NCBI RefSeq assembly: GCF_036173125.1
Contig: NZ_CP108054.1
Coordinates: 4,836,001 to 4,900,000 of the forward strand
DNA: 64,000 nt
Direction of reading: 5' to 3'
Source: Streptomyces sp. NBC_00286
GTDB taxonomy: Bacteria > Actinomycetota > Actinomycetes > Streptomycetales > Streptomycetaceae
Under the pieces are notes generated by a model. The model ran no database searches. It was not told the origin of the DNA and worked only from the letters and a program-made list of their open reading frames with translations. Positions 49,808 to 58,340 of this stretch are shown here, piece after piece (the stretch's first letter is position 1; each line of letters opens with the position of its first letter). A program made the position numbers and the translations under genes.

Positions 49808-50347
49808 TCAACCGGGCGGCCTGACCGAGGACCGTATGCCGAGCCACTGCTCTGCGTTCCAGGCCTCGAAGCGTTCTGCCTCGGTGAAACCCAGCCTTGC
49901 TGCGAGGCGCATTGAGGGGGTGTTGGCGGTCTGGGTGGTGAGGACCACTGGTTCGCCGGGGAGGGCGGCGGTGAGCCAGTCGAGTGCTGCTGTGCACGCC
50001 TCGAAGGCGTATCCGTGTCCCCACGACCGTGGCAGGAACAGGTAGCCGAGATCGGCCTTTCCCGCGGCAGTCGGGCGATGGTGCTCCGGTGCTCTTCTGA
50101 GCAGGATTTGGCCGATCATCGCGCCGTCGAGCTCGACGACGAAGCTCCCGGGCCACCGTGCGGGCACCTCGGGCATCTCGAGCTCGAGTTCCTCACGCTG
50201 CCGGGGACCGCCGAGGTACGTATGCACCTCGGGTGAGGCGAGGAGTTCGATGAACGTCGCACGGTCTTGGGCCAACGGCTCGCGGAGCACGAGCCGTTGG
50301 GTTCTGATGGGGGCGGGTGGCCAGGCGACGGGCCCGAGTTCAATCAT
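49808..50347 (-). CDS. GNAT-family N-acetyltransferase (RimJ/RimL-like)
   Basis: The 179-residue product has IRTQRLVLREPLAQDRATFIELLASPEVHTYLGGPR and the acetyl-CoA-binding segment DLGYLFLPRSWGHGYAFEACTAALDWL, then QTANTPSMRLAARLGFTEAERFEAWN. It acetylates an amine, target unknown. ATG at 50347 or 50356. Confidence 0.9.
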   Translation of the reverse strand: MIELGPVAWPPAPIRTQRLVLREPLAQDRATFIELLASPEVHTYLGGPRQREELELEMPEVPARWPGSFVVELDGAMIGQILLRRAPEHHRPTAAGKADLGYLFLPRSWGHGYAFEACTAALDWLTAALPGEPVVLTTQTANTPSMRLAARLGFTEAERFEAWNAEQWLGIRSSVRPPG

Positions 50348-50490
50348 GGCGGGCAAGCTATCCCACGCCCCTGCCCAGGGATCCGAAAGATGGCCATCTC
50401 CGGCCGTCTGAGCTTGGTCTTCTCCCAGTCAGATGCCCAGCAGCCCCGCCAGCCATTACGCAGCGCCGGCGCGGGCCCGTCTCCACGCCG

Positions 50491-51369
50491 TCACGCCATC
50501 CTGTTCAACAAGTCGGCCAGTACGTCCGGCCGTTCCAGGGCGATGAAGTGGCCGGCCTTCGGCAGCTGCATGAAGTCGGCGGTCGGTAGCAGGTCCTTGT
50601 TGACTTGCCTGTCTGAGGGGCGGGACCAGTCCTTCTCTCCGTAGATGAGGTGGATGGGGGCCTTGACCTCGGGGTAGCGGGAGCGGGACGCGATGAGGCT
50701 GGGCAAGGCCTGGTAGACGGACCGGGCGACCGTCGCGTAGCCGGGGCGGGTGCCTACCTGGAGGAGTTCGTCCAGGTAGTCCTCCCGTAGTGCGGTCTTG
50801 TCGCCGAGGCCGCCCTCGAGGATTTTACGGAGGGCGGGCTTGGGCTCCACGCCGGCGATGACCTGGCCTACTCCTGGAGTGAGGACGCCGGTGACCACCA
50901 CGCGGGCGAGGAGGCTGGAGCGGGCGATGCCGTCGCGGAAGTCGTACGCGTTGATCGCGACGACGCGTCGTACGCGCTCCGGGAGGTCGGCCGCGGTGGT
51001 CAGGGCGAGTACCGCGCCCATGGATTCTCCGGCCAACGTCACGTCGTGGAGGTCGAGTTCGGTGAGGAGGCGTTTGACGCCCGCGCGCATGGCCGGTTCG
51101 TCGTACGAGGCGCCGGGGACGATCTCCGAGTAGCCCATTCCGGGGAGGTCGAGGGCGTACACCGTGTAGCGGTCCGCGATCAGCGGGATGAGGTGGCGGA
51201 AGTGCTCGGCCTGGGTGCGCACGGTGTGCAGCAGGACCAGGGGGGCACCGGTGCCTGCCTTGAGGTAGCGCAGAGCTCCCTCGCGTCCCTCAAGTCCCGC
51301 GCGCGGGGTGATGGTGTGGCTGGTGGTCCCCGGGATGTGGATCGTGGGACGTGACTCGGGTCTGGGCAT
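50491..51369 (-). CDS. Alpha/beta hydrolase in the AAACCGATCGGTTT regulon
   Basis: The 292-residue protein has LVLLHTVRTQAEHFRHLIP (oxyanion site), YALDLPGMGYS, the elbow LAGESMGAVLA (Ser), acid region LIYGEKDWSRPSD and catalytic His in PKAGHFIALERPD. It starts 28 bases after the SDR stop in the same operon. Substrate unknown; the paired SDR suggests oxidation/hydrolysis of a small organic compound. Confidence 0.87.
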   Translation of the reverse strand: MPRPESRPTIHIPGTTSHTITPRAGLEGREGALRYLKAGTGAPLVLLHTVRTQAEHFRHLIPLIADRYTVYALDLPGMGYSEIVPGASYDEPAMRAGVKRLLTELDLHDVTLAGESMGAVLALTTAADLPERVRRVVAINAYDFRDGIARSSLLARVVVTGVLTPGVGQVIAGVEPKPALRKILEGGLGDKTALREDYLDELLQVGTRPGYATVARSVYQALPSLIASRSRYPEVKAPIHLIYGEKDWSRPSDRQVNKDLLPTADFMQLPKAGHFIALERPDVLADLLNRMA

Positions 51370-51397
51370 CTCGTCGGGCTCCTTGTATGTGAAGGGG

Positions 51398-52099
51398 TTA
51401 CTTGGCCAGTTGGGCGTACAGAGCGGACAGGTCGTCGGCCAGGCCCGCCTTGACCTGGCGTGTGATGTCGTCGGCGAGTACCTCGTACGCGCCTGTCTCG
51501 ACGCCGTCGAGGGCGAGGGCGGCGACGTCGCGCGGGTCGGACTTGGGTGCGTCGACGCCGGCCGCGAGGTCCGTGTCGACGTATCCCACGTGCAGTCCGG
51601 TTACGACGATGCCGCGCGGCTGCAGTTCCAGGCGCAGGGAGTTGGTCTGCGACCACAGGGCGGCCTTGGACGCGCTGTAGGAGCCGCCGAGCGCCAGCCA
51701 GGAGAGCACGGAGTGCACGTTGAGCACGTGGCCGCCGCCGTTGCGTTCGATGATCGGTACGAAGGCCCGGGTGAGCAGCAGGGGGCCGTAGAAGTTGGTC
51801 TCGAATTCCCGGCGTATGTCGTCGAGCGGGGAGTCGAGGAAGGAGGCGCCGACCGACGCGCCGGCGTTGTTGATCAGTACGGTGACGTCCTGCGCCTGTG
51901 CGGCGGCCGCCGCCACGGACGCCGGGTCGGTGACCTCCAGCGCTACCGGGACGGCGTCGGGGTGCGTCACGCTGCGCGGGTCGCGGGCCGTGGCGTACAC
52001 CTTGCTGGCGCCGCGCTCGTACAGCTCCTCCACCAGGGCCTTGCCTATGCCTCGGCTGCCGCCGGTGACGAAGACGTTGGCGCCCTTCAGTGCGGTCAT
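51398..52099 (-). CDS. Short-chain dehydrogenase/reductase
   Basis: The 233-residue SDR has the NAD(P) motif FVTGGSRGIGKALVE, NNAG (VLINNAGASVG) and the catalytic YxxxK (GGSYSASKAALWS) with Ser in VHSVLSWLA. ATG at 52099 follows GGAGG. Two operator dyads precede it at 52120 and 52145. First gene of the operon with the hydrolase. Confidence 0.92.
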   Translation of the reverse strand: MTALKGANVFVTGGSRGIGKALVEELYERGASKVYATARDPRSVTHPDAVPVALEVTDPASVAAAAAQAQDVTVLINNAGASVGASFLDSPLDDIRREFETNFYGPLLLTRAFVPIIERNGGGHVLNVHSVLSWLALGGSYSASKAALWSQTNSLRLELQPRGIVVTGLHVGYVDTDLAAGVDAPKSDPRDVAALALDGVETGAYEVLADDITRQVKAGLADDLSALYAQLAK

Positions 52100-52119
52100 G
52101 ACTGCCTCCAGAGAGTGGG

Positions 52120-52158
52120 AAACCGCTCGGTTTCCGCATACCGTAAACCGATCGGTTT
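52120..52158. promoter_or_regulatory. Two TetR operators upstream of the SDR operon
   Basis: AAACCGCTCGGTTT (52120-52133) and AAACCGATCGGTTT (52145-52158), centres 25 bp apart. The second is a perfect 14-bp palindrome. Confidence 0.8.
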
Positions 52159-52293
52159 CACTGCGCAAGCCCACGTTGCACCGCCGCCACCCCGTCCGCG
52201 AAGACGGCAACGGGTCCGGAGTGCTCAACTTCCGCCATCCACCGGACGGTGAGGGCGGATCGGGGGCGACCGGCAGCCCGGCCTTGCATGCCG

Positions 52294-52330
52294 AAACCGA
52301 TCAGTTTACGGTGGTGAAACCGATCGGTTC
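52294..52330. promoter_or_regulatory. Two TetR operators upstream of the 4Fe-4S gene
   Basis: AAACCGATCAGTTT (52294-52307) and AAACCGATCGGTTC (52317-52330), centres 23 bp apart. Confidence 0.8.
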
Positions 52331-52382
52331 CTCGCCGTGGAGGCGAGTCTCGAACCCGAATCCCCAGGAGTCAGGAGTACGG

Positions 52383-53492
52383 ATGACTGCCGCGCGCGAC
52401 GCCGAAGGGCAACCCACGGCCCCAGCTCCCCGGCTACCGGCGAAGCTGGCCGCCCACCCCTCCGTACGGGCCGTACTCGCCCGGCGCGCGGCCGGTGGCG
52501 TCGCGAGCCCGCCGGCGGTGATCGACGCGGCCTGGCTGCGCGAACTGTGCCTGGCGGCCGGGGCGGGCGACGCCGCCGCGGTCAGCCTGGACCACCCTGA
52601 CCTGGTCGGCGAGCGTGAGTACGCGCAGTCCGCGCTGCCCGGCACCCGCACCCTGATCGCGATGGCGGTGCGGATGAATCGCGACAACTGCCGCTCGCCG
52701 GCCCGCAGTGTGGCCAACCAGGAGTTCCACCAGGCCGACGAGCAGGCCAACCACGCCGCCCGTAGCGTCACTCAGGCGTTGCAGGACGCCGGTTACCGCG
52801 CGCTCAATCCGTCCGTCGGTTTCCCGCAGGAGATGGATCGCTTTCCCAGTGAGCGGATCTGGGTGGTGGCGCACAAGACGGTCGCCGTGGCCGCCGGGCT
52901 CGGTGTGATGGGCCTGCACCGCAATGTCATCCACCCGAAGTTCGGCAGCTTCATCCTGCTGGTGACCGTCCTGGTGGACGCGGAGGTGAGCGAGTACGGG
53001 CAGCCGCTGGACTACAACCCGTGCATCGACTGCAAGTTGTGCGTCGCCGCCTGCCCGGTCGGCGCCATCGCCAAGGACGGTTCCTTCGACGCGCCGGCCT
53101 GCACCACGCACAACTACCGCGAGTTCATGAGCGGGTTCACCGACTGGGCGCAGACCGTGGCCGACAGCGAGGACGCCGCCGACTACCGCTCCCGGGTCAG
53201 CGATTCGGAGAACGCCTCGATGTGGCAGAGCCTGAGCTCACCTCCCGGCTACAAGTCCGGCTACTGCCTTGCCGTCTGCCCCGCCGGCGAGGACGTTCTG
53301 GGCCCCTACCTCGATGACCGCAAGACGTTCATGGACACCGTGCTGCGGCCGCTCCAGGACAAGAAGGAGACCCTGTACGTCCTGCCGGGCTCGCACGCGC
53401 AGGAGTACGCCCAACGCCGCTTCCCTCACAAGCCCCTCAAGGAAGTCACCGGCGGCTGGCATCCCCCGGCCAAGCGCTCTGCGTCCGACTGA
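52383..53492 (+). CDS. 4Fe-4S reductase (QueG/reductive-dehalogenase-like)
   Basis: The 369-residue product has a QueG-like N-terminal part (LPGTRTLIAMAVRMNRDN, VVAHKTVAVAAGLGVMGLHRNVIHPKFGSFILL) and a two-cluster ferredoxin domain: NPCIDCKLCVAACPVGAI and SGYCLAVCPAGEDVLGPY. In QueG and reductive dehalogenases this scaffold carries cobalamin, and a B12 uptake operon is present 37 kb away. The end replaces the HEAT repeats of QueG by a short tail. ATG at 52383 follows AGGAG. Controlled with the SDR and hydrolase by the TetR sites. Confidence 0.82.
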   Translation: MTAARDAEGQPTAPAPRLPAKLAAHPSVRAVLARRAAGGVASPPAVIDAAWLRELCLAAGAGDAAAVSLDHPDLVGEREYAQSALPGTRTLIAMAVRMNRDNCRSPARSVANQEFHQADEQANHAARSVTQALQDAGYRALNPSVGFPQEMDRFPSERIWVVAHKTVAVAAGLGVMGLHRNVIHPKFGSFILLVTVLVDAEVSEYGQPLDYNPCIDCKLCVAACPVGAIAKDGSFDAPACTTHNYREFMSGFTDWAQTVADSEDAADYRSRVSDSENASMWQSLSSPPGYKSGYCLAVCPAGEDVLGPYLDDRKTFMDTVLRPLQDKKETLYVLPGSHAQEYAQRRFPHKPLKEVTGGWHPPAKRSASD

Positions 53493-53531
53493 CCGGCCGT
53501 TCCGGCTCAGCGGACAACCTGCAACCTCGGG

Positions 53532-53545
53532 AAACCGATCAGTTT
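53532..53545. promoter_or_regulatory. TetR operator at its own gene
   Basis: AAACCGATCAGTTT, 32 bases before the tetR ATG, overlapping the expected -35 region. Confidence 0.8.
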
Positions 53546-53577
53546 TCAATCTGTTGGAATCGAGTTAACCTCGCAGC

Positions 53578-54147
53578 ATGACCACCGAGGCGAAGCCAAG
53601 TCCCCGCGAGCGGCTGCTGGAGGCAGCGGCCACGCTCACCTATCGAGCCGGTGTCGGTATCGGCGTCGAGGCGCTGTGCAAGGCGGCGGGGGTGTCGAAG
53701 CGCTCCATGTACCAGCTGTTCGCGAGCAAGGACGAGCTGCTGGCGGCCAGTCTCGAGCGGCGTACTTCCGCGTACGTGGAGATGCTCTTGCCCGCGGCGG
53801 GCGATGACCGTGAGCCTCGCGAACGGATCATGCATGTCTTCGAGCAGGTGGAAGCGCAGGCGGGCACGCCCGAGTTCCGCGGCTGCCCGTTCCTGGCCGC
53901 GCAGATCGAGCTCAAGGATCAGGACCATCCCGCGAGCTGGGTGGCCCACGAGGTCAAGGCGAACCTGACTGCCTTCTTCCGCGCCGAGGCCGAGCAGGGC
54001 GGTGCCGGCGATTCCGACCTGCTGGCCCGGCAGCTCAGCCTCGTCTTCGACGGCGCGAGCGCCCGCGCGGGAATCGGGGCCGACAAACTTACGGGGCTTG
54101 TCGCGCCCACGGTGACCACGCTGCTCGATGCGGCGGGCGTGCGCTGA
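53578..54147 (+). CDS. TetR regulator of the AAACCGATCGGTTT regulon
   Basis: The 189-residue protein has the HTH PRERLLEAAATLTYRAGVGIGVEALCKAAGVSKRSMYQLFASKDELLAASLERR. The ligand domain reads FRGCPFLAAQIELKDQDHPA. Five copies of an AAACCGATCGGTTT-type dyad lie upstream of it, the SDR operon and the 4Fe-4S gene. AGTTAA lies 10 bases before the ATG and no ribosome site is visible, so the mRNA is probably leaderless. Confidence 0.9.
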   Translation: MTTEAKPSPRERLLEAAATLTYRAGVGIGVEALCKAAGVSKRSMYQLFASKDELLAASLERRTSAYVEMLLPAAGDDREPRERIMHVFEQVEAQAGTPEFRGCPFLAAQIELKDQDHPASWVAHEVKANLTAFFRAEAEQGGAGDSDLLARQLSLVFDGASARAGIGADKLTGLVAPTVTTLLDAAGVR

Positions 54148-54281
54148 CGCGTCACCTTTCCGAAACGCCCCCTTGCGTCCCGTACTCGGGGGAAGTCCAA
54201 CCTCGTTATCCCCGCCTCCGCAGGATGAACAAGCTGGCCGGCTGACGCAGAAGCGCTCCCTGGCGCCGCTGCGTGGACCCG

Positions 54282-54857
54282 TTAGCGGCGCGGTCCCGCG
54301 ATGGCGTAGGCCGCGGTGCCGGTGACCGCGAGGACGACGGCCGTCCAGGTGCCCGCCGTCGTGCCGGGCGGCAGCAGCATCCAGGTCGCCACCTGCATCG
54401 GCGTATCCGTCGCGGGCGGGGCGACGAGCGAGAGCGAGAGCGAGGCGAACGGCAGCGTCCATGCGTACTGGCCGCCCGACAGCGCCGCGCCCAGGGCGGC
54501 CAGTCCCATCAGACCCGCGCTGCCCCGGACGACGAACGCGGTGGTGGCCATGTCCTCCCCCATCGTCTGCGCTGTCAGCAGCACGGCGGCGACGACCGCG
54601 CCGGCGAGCAGCACGTGCGCCGCTCTGCGGGTCACCCAGCGGATCGCGGCCGTCCGGTCCAGCGCGAGGTCCTGCCCGCTCAGCCCGATCGAGGCTGCCA
54701 TCGCCCCCGTAGCGAGGACGAGCACGGGCATCCGCGGATCACCGGCTCCCTCGCCCCCGTCCCTGGCGAGTGCCCACGCCGCCACCGTGCTGATCACCAC
54801 TGCGGCGAGCGAGGCGGGTACCTGACGCGAGCGCGCGTACAGCATCAGCCATCTCAC
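54282..54857 (-). CDS. Membrane protein at the end of the ABC operon
   Basis: The 191-residue product has about five hydrophobic helices (LAAVVISTVAAWALA, VTRRAAHVLLAGAVVAAVLL, GSAGLMGLAALGAALSG, MLLPPGTTAGTWTAVVLAVTGTAAYAIAG). GTG at 54857 overlaps the preceding stop. Probably a second permease-like subunit; no family recognised. Confidence 0.75.
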   Translation of the reverse strand: MRWLMLYARSRQVPASLAAVVISTVAAWALARDGGEGAGDPRMPVLVLATGAMAASIGLSGQDLALDRTAAIRWVTRRAAHVLLAGAVVAAVLLTAQTMGEDMATTAFVVRGSAGLMGLAALGAALSGGQYAWTLPFASLSLSLVAPPATDTPMQVATWMLLPPGTTAGTWTAVVLAVTGTAAYAIAGPRR

Positions 54858-56251
54858 CGGGGCGCACCGCCCTCCAGCACGGAGAACGCGTCGCCCTTGC
54901 AGGAGAGCGCGACGGCGCGCATCGCGTTGATCCGCGAGAGCTGCTCGGCCCGCGGAAGCGCGTTGAGTTCCTTCCACACCGTGCGGGTCTCGGCTTCGCC
55001 CCCGGGGCGCAAACGTGCCGACTCTCCGCCGGTGAGCGACCTGAGGTCACCGAGGACCCAGCCCGCCGCGACGGTCTGCGCTATTTGGTCTCCCCCGGTG
55101 CCGCTCCAGCCGACGGGGGAGCACCCGGGCACCATCCCCTTGGCGACCAGAGCCCGGGTCAGCTCCTCGCCCTTCGCCGCGGCGATGATCTCGTCGTCGA
55201 AGTCGAAGAGCACGGTGTGGCGGGACCACTGTGGCGTGGAGCCCTCCGGCAGTACGGCGGCGTTCTCCCGGACCGAGACCGGCGCCCGGCTGCCCAGGGC
55301 ATCGTGCAGCAGGCGCAGCGCCTCCTTGCCGGGACCCGCCAGGTCGTCGAGTCGTGCCTGGTGGGTCTTCGTCACGCACACCGGGCCGTCGCACACCAGC
55401 GCCGCCGCGGCCTCGTCTACGACGTACATCCGGCGCGGGTCGGAGGGGAGGACGAGCAGGGCGAGCACCGCGCACGCCAGGACGGGCGTCAGGGCGATCA
55501 GCCGGGCGCGCAGGGTCGCGGCGACCAGCAGCGCGAAGCCGGTCGCGGCGATGCCGAGCAGCCAGATCGTCTGCCCGACGTGTACGGAGGCGGAGAGCGT
55601 GACGAGCACATCGCGCACCGCTTCCACCGCCGGTGACAGCAGGGAGATCCGGTTCGGCTCTGTGATCTCGACGCCCTCCATCGCGGTCGTCCGTGTCCGG
55701 CCCAGCGACATGTGCATGAGGGCCGTGAACACGAAGGCGGTCATGGCCAGCGCGGGCGGGGTGAGCGCGGACGGCAGGGCCCTCCCGGCCCCCATGCCCA
55801 GCACGGCACCCGCGACGAGGAAGAGCGCCCCCACCAGCGAGATCGGCAGCCATCCGAGGTGCGCGTACCCGGCGTTGGCGAACACTTGGACCCCACCCAC
55901 GAGGACGAGGAGCGCGAAGGCCGAGGCCAGCGTCATCGCCGTCGCGCCCGCCAGCGTGGCCGCGCGGTGCCAGGCGGGCCGCGGCGTGCTCGTCAGCAGC
56001 TCGGACATCTTCGAGCGGTGGTCGCGCAGGCCCTGCAGCGCCCCGAGTCCCACGACGAGCGGCCACAGGTAGAACAGCAGGCCGCGGGTCCACAGGGCCA
56101 GGGGTGTCCATTGGGCCGTCCACGCCGTGGTGCCCGTCCACGACGCGACGTTGATCAGGTACAGGAACGCCAGCGCGGTCGTCAGGACCACGGCGCCGGC
56201 CCACGGGGCGATGGAGCGCTTCAGCTCGATGCGCAGGACACTGACGTTCAC
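54854..56251 (-). CDS. Large membrane protein of an ABC exporter
   Basis: The 465-residue product starts VNVSVLRIELKRSIAPWAGAVVLTTALAFLYLI and has six to seven helices (ABC-2-like) before a soluble C-terminal ~170-residue domain (VDEAAAALVCDGPVCVTKTHQARLDDL...). GTG at 56251 overlaps the ATPase stop (GTGA). It is the membrane partner of the ATPase; the extracytoplasmic C-terminal part is unusual and unassigned. Confidence 0.78.
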   Translation of the reverse strand: MNVSVLRIELKRSIAPWAGAVVLTTALAFLYLINVASWTGTTAWTAQWTPLALWTRGLLFYLWPLVVGLGALQGLRDHRSKMSELLTSTPRPAWHRAATLAGATAMTLASAFALLVLVGGVQVFANAGYAHLGWLPISLVGALFLVAGAVLGMGAGRALPSALTPPALAMTAFVFTALMHMSLGRTRTTAMEGVEITEPNRISLLSPAVEAVRDVLVTLSASVHVGQTIWLLGIAATGFALLVAATLRARLIALTPVLACAVLALLVLPSDPRRMYVVDEAAAALVCDGPVCVTKTHQARLDDLAGPGKEALRLLHDALGSRAPVSVRENAAVLPEGSTPQWSRHTVLFDFDDEIIAAAKGEELTRALVAKGMVPGCSPVGWSGTGGDQIAQTVAAGWVLGDLRSLTGGESARLRPGGEAETRTVWKELNALPRAEQLSRINAMRAVALSCKGDAFSVLEGGAPR

Positions 56252-57057
56252 CAAGTGCCCCTTCCCTGCTGGGGCTTGAGCAGCATGGCCGAATAGCCGC
56301 GCTCCAGCGGGCTGTCGCCCTCGTGCTCCGTGCCGCCCACCGAGGCCAGCTCGTCCGGAGGGCCCTGGAAGACCAGCCGGCCCTCGGCGAAGAGCACCAC
56401 GTCGGTGCAGGCGGCGGCGACGTCCTCCACCAGGTGGGTGGAGACGACCACGCAGGTGTCCGTACCGAGCTCCTGCAGCAGCTCGCGGAAGCGCAGCCGT
56501 TGCGCCGGGTCCAGGCCGACCGTGGGCTCGTCCAGCAGCAGGATCGACGGATCGTTGACGATGGCCTGGGCGATGCCGACCCTGCGCACCATGCCGCCCG
56601 ACAGCGTCTTCATTCGCGCATCGGCGCGGTCCGCCAGACCCACCCGTTCCACGGCGCGTTGCACCGCCCCCGGGATGTCCGCCTTGGGGACCTGCTTCAG
56701 CCACGCCATGTACTCGACGAACTCGCGCACCGTGAAGCGCTTGTAGTAGCCGAACTCCTGCGGCAGATAGCCGATCCGGCGGCGCAGCGCACGGTGCTCG
56801 CCCCTGCCGCCCACGGACTCACCGAGCAACTCCAAGTTCCCCTCGGCGGGGCGCAGTACGGTGGCCAGCGCCCGGATGAGAGTGGTCTTCCCCGCCCCGT
56901 TGGGTCCGAGGAGGCCGTGGACGCCGGTGCCCAACGACAGGTCGAGCCCGTCGACGGCCATCCGTTTCCGGCCGGCCCTGACCTTCAGACCGGTGGCCCG
57001 GATCTCCCAGGCATAGGGCGTGGGCGCGATGTCGGCCGCGCTTACCGCGGGCATCAT
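56248..57057 (-). CDS. ABC-2-type transporter ATPase
   Basis: The 269-residue ATPase has Walker A GPNGAGKTT, IGYLPQEFGYYKRFTVREFVEYMAWLK (Q-loop), signature LSGGMVRR, Walker B LLLDEPTVGLD and switch His VVSTHLVED. The LSGGMxRR signature is typical of exporter ATPases. ATG at 57057 follows AAAGGAA. A long tandem repeat separates it from the anti-sigma gene. Confidence 0.92.
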   Translation of the reverse strand: MMPAVSAADIAPTPYAWEIRATGLKVRAGRKRMAVDGLDLSLGTGVHGLLGPNGAGKTTLIRALATVLRPAEGNLELLGESVGGRGEHRALRRRIGYLPQEFGYYKRFTVREFVEYMAWLKQVPKADIPGAVQRAVERVGLADRADARMKTLSGGMVRRVGIAQAIVNDPSILLLDEPTVGLDPAQRLRFRELLQELGTDTCVVVSTHLVEDVAAACTDVVLFAEGRLVFQGPPDELASVGGTEHEGDSPLERGYSAMLLKPQQGRGTW

Positions 57058-57080
57058 GCGGTTCCTTTCCGACGGTCCGA

Positions 57081-57521
57081 TGCGCGGACCTGTCCGATGG
57101 GTTCGATGGGTTCGGTCGGTTCGGTCGGTTCGGTCGGTTCGGTCGGTTCGGTCGGTCCGATGGATCCGATGGGTTCGGTCGGTCCGATGCGCACACCGGT
57201 CCGATGGGTTCGACGGGTTCGGTCGGTTCGGTCGGTCCGGTCGGTCCGGTCGGTCCGATGGATCCGATGGGTTCGGTCGGTCCGATGCGCACACCGGTCC
57301 GATGGGTTCGACGGGTTCGGTCGGTTCGGTCGGTCCGGTCGGTCCGGCGGTCCGGTCGGTCCGATGGGATCGATGGGTTCCATCGGTCCGGTGGATCCGG
57401 CGGGTTCGATGGGTTCCATCGGTCCGGTGGATCCGTTGGGATCGATAGGTTCCATCGGTCCGGTGGGTCCGTTGGGATCGATAGGTTCCATCGGTCCGGT
57501 GGGTCCGTTGGGTTCGGTGGG
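57081..57521. repeat. ~440-bp degenerate tandem repeat open in nearly all frames
   Basis: The unit is a 9-mer GGTTCGGTC with variants GGTCCGATG, GGTTCGATG, GGATCCGAT. Five perfect units stand at 57110-57154, and a 98-bp block at 57154-57251 is repeated at 57252-57347. Because the unit lacks stops, translation is open in nearly all frames (for example THRTDRTHR, PTEPTEP, SVRSVRSV). It is not a plausible protein gene. Confidence 0.9.
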
Positions 57522-58340
57522 TCATCGATGGGCTCCCAGCGCGGAGTACGCGCCCCTGCGGGCGATCACGACACCGATGCCGAGCGCGAGGATCAGCCCC
57601 CACACGGGCAGACCGCCCGACTGCAGAGCGAAGGCCGTACGGCTCGTGGCGAGCGTCGGCGCCACGATGACGGCGGCCCATACGGCCGTCAGCGCGACGG
57701 CGGCACGGGTCACTCCGATGACACCGCCGAGCGCCAGGGTCGTAGAGGTGAAGGCCAGACAGGGCAGCAGCCACTGGGCGGCCGTCACCCCCGTAACCCA
57801 TCCGGCCATCAGCAGCGCGGGGACGACCACGGCGAGCACGGACGTGGTGCGGCGCAGCACCAGATAGAACCCGGCCATGGGCACCGAGGCCGTCAGTTCG
57901 TACGCCGGATCCAGGCCGCGGGACCAGGACGCCGCGACGCCGAGTACGGGCAGGACCGGGGCGAACAGCAGCACCAGCGACACCTCGCCGAAGCCGGGGC
58001 TGACCAGGTCGAGCAGCAGCGCGAGCAGTGTCATGCTCCCGACCATGGCCAGCCACGGCACCATCGCGGGCGTCAGCCACGTCGAAAGCCGCGCCGAGCA
58101 GCGCCGCGTGCGCGGCATCGTGGCGGTGGCGGCCAGGTGGGGTTCGAGGCCGGACCACACGGTGTCGACCAGCGCCGCCACGGCGGGCGCCTCGGCTGTG
58201 ACGGCGGCCGACAGCCGGTCGCGGCACACTCCGCACGCCTCCAGATGGGCCTCCAGGGCCCACAACTCGTCGGTGGCGAGATCCGTGCCGCCGCGGGCGT
58301 AACCGTCGATGATCCGCATCGACGCGTGCTCCACGCTCAT
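57522..58340 (-). CDS. Anti-sigma factor-like membrane protein
   Basis: The 272-residue product has an N-terminal zinc-binding ASD motif (HLEACGVCRDRL: H-x3-C-x2-C) followed by about five membrane helices. ZAS-type anti-sigma factors hold an ECF sigma at the membrane. Its ATG overlaps the sigma stop (ATGA). Confidence 0.82.
   Translation of the reverse strand: MSVEHASMRIIDGYARGGTDLATDELWALEAHLEACGVCRDRLSAAVTAEAPAVAALVDTVWSGLEPHLAATATMPRTRRCSARLSTWLTPAMVPWLAMVGSMTLLALLLDLVSPGFGEVSLVLLFAPVLPVLGVAASWSRGLDPAYELTASVPMAGFYLVLRRTTSVLAVVVPALLMAGWVTGVTAAQWLLPCLAFTSTTLALGGVIGVTRAAVALTAVWAAVIVAPTLATSRTAFALQSGGLPVWGLILALGIGVVIARRGAYSALGAHR

Noticed and set aside
49494..50156. Leftward frame with GFVVERVTGALALSAW
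   Set aside because: It resembles peptides translated from antisense tRNA 3' ends, and here lies over the decayed tRNA relic and the GNAT gene in a wrong frame.
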